Origin: Opitutaceae bacterium | GTDB taxonomy: Bacteria > Verrucomicrobiota > Verrucomicrobiia > Opitutales > Opitutaceae | Assembly (NCBI GenBank): GCA_005787865.1 | Contig: SXZN01000271.1 | Coordinates: 1-5,293, forward strand | DNA: 5,293 nucleotides | Direction of reading: 5' to 3' | Part shown: piece by piece, positions 1 through 5,293 of the stretch | Layout of the letters: the number at the start of each line of letters is the position of its first letter | Numbering within the stretch: position 1 is the stretch's first letter | Translations under genes and position numbers: made by a program | The notes under the pieces: generated by a model | What the model was told of the DNA's origin: nothing | The model's database searches: none | What the model saw: only the letters and a program-made list of their open reading frames with translations

Positions 1-1232
1 AAATGCCACAGGCCGTAAGCCACCATCAGCAGCGTGCACCCCGTGAGCGCGAAAAATTGCGTCGGGGCGCTCCACCCGAGCATCGCTTCGCTCGCCACCA
101 GCCAATAAAGTCCACTCACCCCGAGGCCCGCCAAACTATCGAGCAAGCTAACCCCAGCTAAAATCCGCCCACGGCGATGAGGGCCCGCGTGATTCTGAAT
201 AAAGGCGTAGAGTGGAACTAAAAAAAGTCCGCTCGCAAACCCGGCCAAAATTAGCAGGCCGGTAAATAGTCCCGTGCCGGGCGGCGTAAAACCCAAGCCC
301 AGCAAAGCCCCGGCCAACAAGCTTCCGCCGAGTGGAGCTAAGCCGAGTTCAACGCCACGCCGGGAAAAAAGTCCGGCAAATAAATTCCCCCCAAGCGTCC
401 CCACCCCCAGCATCAAAAGCATTCCGCTAGAAATGGCCCCTGTCCGCGCTTCTCCCGCCGTCATTTCGTAAGCAACTTGCGGCAGCAGTACCCCAATGAA
501 TCCACCGATCCCGTAAAAGAAACAAATCCCCAGCGTCGCTCGCCACAAGGGCCGATCGCCGTGCACTTCCGCCGTGAGTGCTAAATGCTGCACCAACAAG
601 CGCCAAGTAAACGGCGTCTGCGTTTGCGCGGGGGTCGGTTGGGCCAATTGAAAAATCCCCCACGCGACCCCAGCGAGAAACCAGAGCACGACACTAACCA
701 GCCGCGCGGCCCGCCACGGATCGGCGCCGAGGCTCAGCCAGTGGGAAAATAGCCAGCCCCCCGCAAAGGAGCCCACCAAGACCGCCGTCACGGCGCTCAT
801 CTCCATGTAGCCGACATAGCGCGACAGCTTCTCCGGCCCGACGTATTCGAGCAAAATGCCGCGCTTGGCGGGCGCCAGAATCGCCGTTTGAACCGACAAG
901 AGAAAAAAAGCCGCCAGCACGACCCAGAATAATTTAAGCCAGAGCGCGCCGACGACTAGACCCATGGCGACGACTTGCAGCACAAGTGCGGCATTAATGA
1001 CAGTGCGCTTGGAGAAACGATCAGCCAACCAGCCGCAGAACGGGCCCAAAAAAATGTAAGGAGAAATCAGCAAGGCCGCGATCAACGCGATGAGCGACTT
1101 GGGGTCAGTGCCCGCCTGCCGCGCCAACTGCTGGGCGAGCGCGATGAGCATAAATTTTGCGGCACAATCATTGAACGTGATTTGCGCCTGCGCCCCAATG
1201 AGCGCCGCCAAAGAAATGCGTGGGAACTTCAT
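1..1232 (-). CDS. lplT: LplT-like MFS lysophospholipid transporter (3' end cut by window edge)
   Basis: I translated this gene by hand: from ATG at 1232 the minus strand stays open for 410 codons to the window edge with no stop. The protein is hydrophobic throughout, as expected for a 12-helix major facilitator. It resembles E. coli LplT, which flips lysophospholipids across the inner membrane for re-acylation by Aas. Shared landmarks are FNDCAAKF (residues 20-27, matching the FGDN region of helix 1), PYIFLGPFCGWLADRFSKR (58-76, MFS motif A loop), APAKRGILLE (120-129), YMEMSAVTAVLVGSFAGG (142-159) and GLFLVPLYAFIQ (335-346). E. coli LplT has about 397 residues, so the transporter domain is essentially complete here. 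The open frame may therefore end soon or continue into an acyltransferase domain, as in Aas-type fusions. An in-frame ATG at 1283 would add 17 residues. I prefer 1232 because MKFPRI leads straight into helix 1. Neither start has a well-spaced ribosome site. The family is fairly sure; the exact substrate is inferred. Confidence 0.85.
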   Translation of the reverse strand, partial: MKFPRISLAALIGAQAQITFNDCAAKFMLIALAQQLARQAGTDPKSLIALIAALLISPYIFLGPFCGWLADRFSKRTVINAALVLQVVAMGLVVGALWLKLFWVVLAAFFLLSVQTAILAPAKRGILLEYVGPEKLSRYVGYMEMSAVTAVLVGSFAGGWLFSHWLSLGADPWRAARLVSVVLWFLAGVAWGIFQLAQPTPAQTQTPFTWRLLVQHLALTAEVHGDRPLWRATLGICFFYGIGGFIGVLLPQVAYEMTAGEARTGAISSGMLLMLGVGTLGGNLFAGLFSRRGVELGLAPLGGSLLAGALLGLGFTPPGTGLFTGLLILAGFASGLFLVPLYAFIQNHAGPHRRGRILAGVSLLDSLAGLGVSGLYWLVASEAMLGWSAPTQFFALTGCTLLMVAYGLWH

Positions 1233-1300
1233 GCGGGGTAAACAACTCAACTCTGCAAGCGAGGCCGTCGTGGGCAAGCCCATCCTTTCGCGCGAGCCCT

Positions 1301-2005
1301 TCAGCAGCTTGACTCCGCACGCCAGCTCCGCAAGTCGCGAGCGAGCGAACCGAAGCCTTGAGGAAAATCATGCTCCAGTCGGCGAACATCACCCTGATGC
1401 CGGGTAACTTCCTGGACCGCGCGTTTAATCTCATGAGGTAAAGTAGGGCGCTCGGTGCCATAAACCCGCCATTTTAATTCGCTGCGGCTGTACGGCACGC
1501 GACCAGCCGCTTGGCCCTGCGTCCAGGCCGCCTCCGTGATCGATGTGTCGCGTCCACACAAATACCAAGCTTCCATGGCCGGAACTGCTAAGCCCACGGC
1601 GCGCAATACCCGCTCGCGCCGGACCTGCGGATGAGCGGTATTGGCGGGAGTTGGGTGAGCTGTATTGAGGGGAAGATTTTTTAAAGTCCGCCGAAAAACC
1701 GTACGCAAGCGGCAGATGCGACAGCCGGGGTGATGATAAGCGGGCGCCTCGTGCTGGGGCGTATGCACCACCGAACTATCGGAATCGACGACGACAATCA
1801 AGCCATCGGCTTCCGTATTAAAATGCAGATGACGCAAGATTGCGGGGAGCACCTGTTCCACCGACGGCCAGCCGCGGGCCCGCAAGGTGGGTTGCACTCG
1901 AGTGAATGGGGCGCCGAGGACATAACCCACTAAAACGCTGAGGGCAGCCTCATCGGCCGGCGATTCACTGAGCAGCGCGAGCTTCATAGCTTGGGGAGCT
2001 CGCAT
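1301..2005 (-). CDS. TOPRIM-like (DUF4276/RloB-style) putative nuclease, partner of the adjacent ATPase
   Basis: This 234-residue soluble protein has no confident named family, but its acidic motifs follow a TOPRIM fold. An early Glu lies after a beta-strand (LALLSESPADEAAL, E14/E19), then comes a hydrophobic strand ending in a DxD (LIVVVDSDSS, D74 and D76). A later VPAMEAWYLCG (E145) resembles the PxxExW segment of DUF4276/RloB-type proteins. TOPRIM proteins use these residues to bind metal for DNA or RNA cleavage. Between the DxD and E145 lies an insert with HHPGCRIC (a C95-x2-C98 pair with nearby histidines) and a short NTAHP repeat. The C-terminus has GFGSLARDLRSW (217-228). The start is 3 bases after the stop of the upstream ATPase, so the two are almost certainly co-translated. 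A second ATG at 1987 (MKLALLSES) begins closer to the first strand and is a possible true start. Nuclease activity is inferred from motifs and context, and a role in defence is a hypothesis. Confidence 0.85.
   Translation of the reverse strand: MRAPQAMKLALLSESPADEAALSVLVGYVLGAPFTRVQPTLRARGWPSVEQVLPAILRHLHFNTEADGLIVVVDSDSSVVHTPQHEAPAYHHPGCRICRLRTVFRRTLKNLPLNTAHPTPANTAHPQVRRERVLRAVGLAVPAMEAWYLCGRDTSITEAAWTQGQAAGRVPYSRSELKWRVYGTERPTLPHEIKRAVQEVTRHQGDVRRLEHDFPQGFGSLARDLRSWRAESSC
1628..1666 (-). repeat. Imperfect 24-base tandem repeat in the TOPRIM-like gene
   Basis: The segment codes for NTAHPTPANTAHP (residues 114-126), an 8-residue unit followed by a partial second copy. The DNA copies differ at third codon positions (AAT ACA GCT CAC CCA against AAT ACC GCT CAT CCG), so the duplication is old or the protein repeat is kept by selection. 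It sits in the insert between the DxD motif and E145. Confidence 0.6.
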
Positions 2006-2008
2006 ACC

Positions 2009-3016
2009 TTAATCGCCTGGGATGCCGCCCAGAATCCCGCTGTACCATAAGTCACCGAGATTAGTTTCGCGCATTAATTCAAGCACGTCGGGGCGATCGG
2101 TTAAGCGCTCAAAGGACGCGGCGTTCCCTTGTTTGTGCGCCAAGACGATTTCGGAGGGATGATCGCGGAATAAATCCAATAAATAAGGTGCATGCGTGGT
2201 CGCGACTACCTGCACCACTGGTCGAGGCGTCTCGGTTGCCACCGGATAGCTCAGTCGATAAAGGGCGTCACGAACTTCGCGCAGCAGGCGAGGATGCACA
2301 CCGCGATCAGCTTCTTCGAGACACACCAAGGTCGGCGGCTGGGGGTCATGCGCGAGGGTCAAGATGGCGAGTAGATAAAGCGTCCCTTGGGATAAATTTT
2401 CGCAACTGAGGCGCTCGGGACTATCGCGAAGCGCAGCCCGCAGCTCAACGTGCCCCTCGCCCACCCCACGAAAATCAAATCCAGAAAACTCGGGCATGAT
2501 GCGGCAAAAATCTGTCACCAGATGAGCGAAGGCGACGGGAGCTTGCTGGGCTCGCTGCGCCAAAACCGCCGCAAGGTTGCTGGCATTAGCGGCCAGTTCG
2601 GTCCCGGCCGAGCGCAACCCCGGCGCACCCATCGCCTGATGATCTAGTAAGTAAGCCCGAATCCCTTGCAGTTGGGTACGCAACTCGGCCCACTGCCCTG
2701 CCCCCGCTAACCCTGGGGGATGATCCACCCGTAGCCGATGACAGCTCAGTTCATCGGCCTGACAGCCGAGGGTTACGCGGACGTTTTGAAATGGGGGGTG
2801 AAAATGAAATTCAATCTGCGGGCCATTTAAAAATGCCAACGCACTCGTTGGGCCGGGAGCCGTCGCTTGACCCGCGAGGTACCGGAGGCGCAGCAGCGCC
2901 TCAATCAAGCTCGTCTTGCCGCTGCCACTGGGGCCGATCAAAAGATTGAAGGGCTCTAAGCGAACCGCCGTCGAGCGGAGCGCTTTAAAATTCTTAAAAT
3001 GCACCGCCGAAATCAT
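2009..3016 (-). CDS. SMC/OLD-like AAA ATPase (AAA_21/COG4637-type)
   Basis: From ATG at 3016 this encodes 335 residues with the full set of ABC/SMC-type ATPase motifs. The N-terminus MISAVHFKNFKALR is typical of RecF/OLD-like ATPases. Next come Walker A GPSGSGKT (28-35), an ABC-like signature NLSQGT (207-212), and Walker B LVCLEEADRGVHP (230-242) with the catalytic Glu pair. The switch histidine is in VVATTHAPYLLDLF (270-283). The C-terminal LGDLWYSGILGG (320-331) recalls predicted ATPases of the COG4637 group. The region 45-205 is the variable insert, where SMC-like proteins carry a coiled coil; here it is short and Ala/Gln-rich. No TOPRIM domain is fused at the C-terminus, unlike OLD nucleases, but a TOPRIM-like protein is encoded 3 bases downstream. 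A GTG at 3064 would add 16 residues that look unlike the family, so I chose 3016. The family is confident; the role as ATPase sensor or motor of a two-gene defence or repair system is inferred. Confidence 0.9.
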   Translation of the reverse strand: MISAVHFKNFKALRSTAVRLEPFNLLIGPSGSGKTSLIEALLRLRYLAGQATAPGPTSALAFLNGPQIEFHFHPPFQNVRVTLGCQADELSCHRLRVDHPPGLAGAGQWAELRTQLQGIRAYLLDHQAMGAPGLRSAGTELAANASNLAAVLAQRAQQAPVAFAHLVTDFCRIMPEFSGFDFRGVGEGHVELRAALRDSPERLSCENLSQGTLYLLAILTLAHDPQPPTLVCLEEADRGVHPRLLREVRDALYRLSYPVATETPRPVVQVVATTHAPYLLDLFRDHPSEIVLAHKQGNAASFERLTDRPDVLELMRETNLGDLWYSGILGGIPGD

Positions 3017-3076
3017 GAGCCACAGGCTGCCAGAAGTGCAGGCCAACCACAAGCAGTCTCGCACGTCAGCCCGAGG

Positions 3077-4171
3077 TTACGCCGACTGGACAACCACTAA
3101 ATCATCGGGATGCAAGCTGCAGTAAACTCGTTCGCCTTCATGATAGGCTTCGTTCATCGCACTTTCGTTGGCCACCAGTGCATGGAGTCGGGTGCCCTGA
3201 TCGGTGACGAGCCACAGTTGATCCGTCGCCCCTTGAAAAATCTCCTCCTGAATGCGGGCCGAAAAAACATTCTCTGCTTCAATCGGGCGTTTCGAAATAT
3301 GAATTTTTTCCGGCCGGATAGAAATCAAGGCCGTCTGAGTCGCGGCGGGGAGCTCAGCGGCACTGACGGTTAATTCCAGTCCGTCATCGAGCCGCACCCG
3401 CGCCGTCGTCGCATGGCGACTCAGCACAGTGACGCTGAGTAAATTAGCCTGTCCGATGAAATCCGCGGCGAACGGCGTCCGTGGCTTGTGATAAATCTCA
3501 CTCGCATCGCCCAACTGCTCAATCCGGCCGTGATTAATAATGGCAATCCGATCGCTCATGGTAAGCGCCTCTTCCTGATCATGTGTTACAAAAACAAACG
3601 TCAGGCCCAGCCGGCGCTGGAGATGTTTGAGCTCGAGCTGCATGGCGTGACGCAATTTAGCGTCGAGGGCGGAAAGCGGTTCATCCAATAATAATACTTG
3701 GGGGCGGCACACAATGGCGCGCGCCAAGGCGACGCGTTGCCGTTGCCCGCCGGATAATTGATGCGGGAAACGGTCCGCCATCGGCTCGAGCGAAACCGTG
3801 GCCAGGGCCTCGCGAATCCGCTCGGCGGCGGCGGCGGCGGGGACCTGTTGCATCCGCAGACCAAAGCCGACATTTTCGCGCACGGTTAAATGCGGAAAGA
3901 GCGCGTAGCTCTGAAAAACTTGGTTCACACTGCGCCGATAAGGCGGCAGGTGCGATACATCCTCGCCCGCGAGCAAAATACTGCCCGCATCAGGAGTTTC
4001 AAAACCGGCCAACAAGCGCAGCAGCGTCGTTTTACCACAACCGGACGGCCCGAGTAAGGTGATAAATTCACCCTCGCGCACCGAAAGCGAAATATCATTA
4101 ACCGCCGTGAAACTGCCGAATCGTTTGGTCACACCGCGGATCTCAATCATGCTATGGGCGGAAGCGCTCAT
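3077..4171 (-). CDS. potA: Spermidine/putrescine ABC transporter ATP-binding protein PotA
   Basis: PotA is the cytoplasmic ATPase that powers polyamine import through PotB/PotC, with PotD as the periplasmic receptor. The 364-residue protein has Walker A GPSGCGKTT (41-49), a Q-loop in VFQSYALFPHLTV (Q87), signature LSGGQRQRVALARA (139-152), Walker B VLLLDEPLSALD (159-170) and the H-loop histidine H197 in FVFVTHDQEEALTMSDR. A C-terminal TOBE-type regulatory domain covers about 245-364 and includes ISIRPEKI (283-290). Length is close to E. coli PotA (378). A longer open frame starts at 4264, but its first 31 residues lie inside potB and look unrelated. The ATG at 4171 overlaps the potB stop, which decides the start; MIEIRG at 4150 is a less likely alternative. 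A run of five alanines (112-116) is coded by a short GCC repeat. Related ATPases of the family carry other solutes, so polyamine specificity rests on PotB and PotD. Confidence 0.95.
   Translation of the reverse strand: MSASAHSMIEIRGVTKRFGSFTAVNDISLSVREGEFITLLGPSGCGKTTLLRLLAGFETPDAGSILLAGEDVSHLPPYRRSVNQVFQSYALFPHLTVRENVGFGLRMQQVPAAAAAERIREALATVSLEPMADRFPHQLSGGQRQRVALARAIVCRPQVLLLDEPLSALDAKLRHAMQLELKHLQRRLGLTFVFVTHDQEEALTMSDRIAIINHGRIEQLGDASEIYHKPRTPFAADFIGQANLLSVTVLSRHATTARVRLDDGLELTVSAAELPAATQTALISIRPEKIHISKRPIEAENVFSARIQEEIFQGATDQLWLVTDQGTRLHALVANESAMNEAYHEGERVYCSLHPDDLVVVQSA
3823..3840. repeat. CGG/GCC trinucleotide run inside potA
   Basis: Six CGG units in a row on the plus strand code, on the minus strand, for a run of five alanines (residues 112-116 of PotA) in the helical subdomain after the Q-loop. 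A run of this length could slip in replication, but changes would stay in frame and add or remove alanines only. Confidence 0.9.
4168..4171 (-). other. ATGA stop-start overlap of potB and potA
   Basis: Read on the minus strand, ATGA contains the start of potA (4171-4169) and the stop of potB (4170-4168). This 4-base overlap is a standard sign of translational coupling and fits the need for matched amounts of permease and ATPase. The sequence just before it has no clear Shine-Dalgarno motif, which makes re-initiation by ribosomes finishing potB more likely. Confidence 0.85.
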
Positions 4172-5052
4172 GATTCGGGCCGCGCATGACGGCTTTGGAG
4201 AATTCCGTACGTGATCGCAAACATCAGCATAAAAACCACCCCCAAGGCCGCGCCAAAGGGCCAATCACGGGCTTGCAGAAATTGATTTTGAATCACGTTG
4301 CCAATCATGGGGACTTTGGCGCCTCCCATCAAGTCAGTGATCGCGAACATCCCAATCGCCGGCACGAAAACGAGGAGCGTGCCCGCCGCGATCCCCGGCA
4401 TCGTCAGTGGCACGATCACCGCCGAGAAAGCTCGGAGGGGTCCAGCGCCGAGATCGTAGGCCGCTTCGATGAGTGCATTGTCTAGCTTTTCCGCGCTCCC
4501 GTAGATCGGCAAAATCATGAAGGGCAAATAAGCGTAAACGAGTCCGATCACTACGGCGGTGGGCGTGTAGAGCAGACTCAAGGGGCCAGTCGTCACGTGC
4601 ATCGACTGCAGGAGGCCGTTCAGCAATCCCTCCTGTTTTAGTATAGTAATCCACGCATACGTGCGGATCAGAAAGCTCGTCCAAAAAGGAACCATGACTA
4701 ACAACAAGAGCCGATTGCGTCGTTCCTCCGTGGCGCGAGCAATATAATAGGCCACCGGATAGCCCACGACGACGCAGATGATCGTTGTCAAGCCGGCGTA
4801 GCCTATCGACCGGGCGAAGATCAATAGATACACTGGGTCGAGGACGCGCTGGTAATTTTCCCAGGTAAAATGAAAGATTACTCCCCCCACCTCATCGCGC
4901 TCGCAAAAGCTATAAACAAATAAAATCGCGGTCGGCATGATCACAAATAACAGCAACCAAGCAACCATCGGCGTAATCAGCGCCCAAGCGCGCCAACCGG
5001 GCCGGCGACGATCGCCGAGGGCTAGCGGCGGGGAAATTTGGGCGGCCAGCAT
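4168..5052 (-). CDS. potB: Spermidine/putrescine ABC transporter permease PotB
   Basis: PotB is one of the two inner-membrane permeases of the polyamine importer. The 294-residue protein has six likely membrane segments, at about 25-48, 78-105, 116-137, 165-186, 214-236 and 267-288. It closely follows E. coli PotB in VPFWTSFLIRTYAWITIL (121-138), TPTAVVIGLVYAYLPFMILP (163-182), the cytoplasmic EAA loop EAAYDLGAGPLRAF (196-209) that docks on PotA, and DLMGGAKVPMIGNVI (240-254). It is slightly longer than the usual 275 or so residues because of the N-terminal extension SPPLALGDRRRPGWRAW. The ATG at 5052 is the first in-frame ATG after an upstream stop. No good ribosome site precedes it; a GGAG lies about 20 bases away, which is too far, and a hairpin ends roughly ten bases upstream. 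Its last codons overlap potA. Assignment to the PotB/PotH permease type is strong, while putrescine versus spermidine preference cannot be read. Confidence 0.94.
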   Translation of the reverse strand: MLAAQISPPLALGDRRRPGWRAWALITPMVAWLLLFVIMPTAILFVYSFCERDEVGGVIFHFTWENYQRVLDPVYLLIFARSIGYAGLTTIICVVVGYPVAYYIARATEERRNRLLLLVMVPFWTSFLIRTYAWITILKQEGLLNGLLQSMHVTTGPLSLLYTPTAVVIGLVYAYLPFMILPIYGSAEKLDNALIEAAYDLGAGPLRAFSAVIVPLTMPGIAAGTLLVFVPAIGMFAITDLMGGAKVPMIGNVIQNQFLQARDWPFGAALGVVFMLMFAITYGILQSRHARPES

Positions 5053-5062
5053 AAACAGCTTA

Positions 5063-5093
5063 AGCAGCGGCGCTCCGGCCAGTCGCCGCTACC
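5063..5093 (-). promoter_or_regulatory. Hairpin between potD and potB
   Basis: A perfect 7-base inverted repeat, AGCGGCG (5066-5072) and CGCCGCT (5084-5090), encloses an 11-base loop. On the minus-strand RNA the stem extends outward by a G-U, a C-G and a U-G pair to about ten pairs. It ends about ten bases before the potB ATG. No U-tract follows, so it is not a standard terminator. It could stabilise the upstream potD message or lower potB translation; function is inferred. Confidence 0.5.
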
Positions 5094-5114
5094 CCAATCG
5101 ACCGAATCTGCAAT

Positions 5115-5144
5115 GCCCGCCAAGGCCGGTGAAGTAATGCGGGC
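5115..5144 (-). promoter_or_regulatory. Weak inverted repeat just after the potD stop
   Basis: GCCCGC (5115-5120) and GCGGGC (5139-5144) form a 6-base inverted repeat with an 18-base loop, beginning four bases after the potD stop codon. No T-rich run follows on the transcribed side. With the stronger hairpin at 5063-5093 it makes up most of the only sizeable gap in the window. A six-pair stem with a long loop can occur by chance in GC-rich DNA. Confidence 0.25.
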
Positions 5145-5148
5145 GATC

Positions 5149-5293
5149 TCATTGGGCGCTTTTAAGATCCGTGACCAATTTATCGATCTCGGCCGCGGCT
5201 TTGCCGATATCCCGAAAAGTCTCGAGTTTGCCGCTCGCGGGATAGCTCGCGGGATTAGCCAGTTGGTCGGCGGTCAACAACTGCCGAGCAGCT
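5149..5293 (-). CDS. potD: C-terminal end of a polyamine-binding periplasmic protein PotD (5' part outside the window)
   Basis: Only the last 47 residues are present, entering at the window's right edge and ending at TGA 5149-5151. They read as a mature solute-binding protein tail: AARQLLTADQLANPASYP, then KLETFRDIGKAAAEIDKLVTDLK. E. coli PotD and related family members have a comparable end, with an N-P-A-x-Y-P type segment followed by a helix (about 27-44) that closes the second lobe. In the family this protein captures spermidine or putrescine in the periplasm and hands it to PotB/PotC. The fragment is short, so the assignment relies largely on the downstream potB and potA. Signal peptide, lipobox and ligand residues lie outside the window. 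Confidence 0.8.
   Translation of the reverse strand, partial: AARQLLTADQLANPASYPASGKLETFRDIGKAAAEIDKLVTDLKSAQ

Noticed and set aside
427..663. Minus-strand open frame of 78 codons
   Set aside because: It is a shadow in another frame of the LplT-like transporter, whose true frame runs uninterrupted from 1232 to the window edge with clear family motifs.
975..1407. Overlapping plus-strand open frames near the lplT start
   Set aside because: Antisense to lplT and the TOPRIM gene with no recognisable protein; not a divergent small gene.
1168..1461. Minus-strand open frame of 97 codons spanning the end of the TOPRIM gene and the start of lplT
   Set aside because: It overlaps two better-supported genes in a different frame and shows no domain or natural composition.
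1301..3016. Naming the pair as PARIS (ariA/ariB) or Gabija
   Set aside because: No helicase of the UvrD type is adjacent, which excludes Gabija as usually defined. The TOPRIM-like partner cannot be matched to DUF4435 from sequence alone, so specific names would be overreach.
3110..3373. Plus-strand open frame of 87 codons
   Set aside because: Antisense to the potA C-terminal domain; composition is that of a shadow and there is no ribosome site.
4172..4264. N-terminal extension of PotA by 31 residues
   Set aside because: It lies entirely within the potB coding sequence, has no similarity to PotA N-termini, and the ATGA overlap gives a better start.
4186..4485. Plus-strand open frame of 99 codons, and the minus-strand frame 4334-4684
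   Set aside because: Both lie over potB, where membrane segments and the EAA loop match the family strongly. The alternative peptides are Arg/His-rich, typical of out-of-frame reading.
5063..5093. Rho-independent terminator after potD
   Set aside because: The stem is GC-rich but no U-tract follows on the minus strand, and potB follows directly.

Overview
This is a compact bacterial window in which every gene reads on the minus strand. The base composition is moderately GC-rich by eye, intergenic gaps are very short, and most starts lack a clear Shine-Dalgarno sequence. I cannot name the organism. A Gram-negative is likely, because an LplT-type lysophospholipid flippase is present. The general style (GC-rich, weak ribosome sites, PotA/PotB of broad bacterial type) would fit the Verrucomicrobiota/Planctomycetota area, but that is a guess.

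In order of transcription (right to left), the window opens with the last 47 codons of a periplasmic polyamine-binding protein (potD, 5149-5292). A gap of about 96 bases follows, with two inverted repeats. Next come the inner-membrane permease potB (4168-5052) and the ABC ATPase potA (3077-4171), whose stop and start overlap in an ATGA. These form the end of a spermidine/putrescine importer operon with the order D-B-A. The second permease, potC, is not in the window.

Directly downstream is a tight two-gene pair: an SMC/OLD-like AAA ATPase (2009-3016) and a small protein with TOPRIM-like acidic motifs (1301-2005), only 3 bases apart. An ATPase and a TOPRIM nuclease encoded together is the logic of OLD nucleases and of defence pairs such as PARIS (AriA/AriB) and RloA/RloB. 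No role is proven here, and this pair is the most interesting part of the window.

The left end (1-1232) holds an MFS transporter of the LplT lysophospholipid-flippase family. Its frame is still open at the window edge, so it is 3'-truncated there. It may be a stand-alone transporter or the N-terminal part of an LplT-acyltransferase fusion.

The six genes could be one long transcript, because spacing is short throughout and no canonical terminator or promoter is visible between them. Only potB and potA (with potD) clearly work together. The ATPase/TOPRIM pair is probably a unit of its own. No RNA genes, insertion sequences, CRISPR arrays or phage genes were seen.
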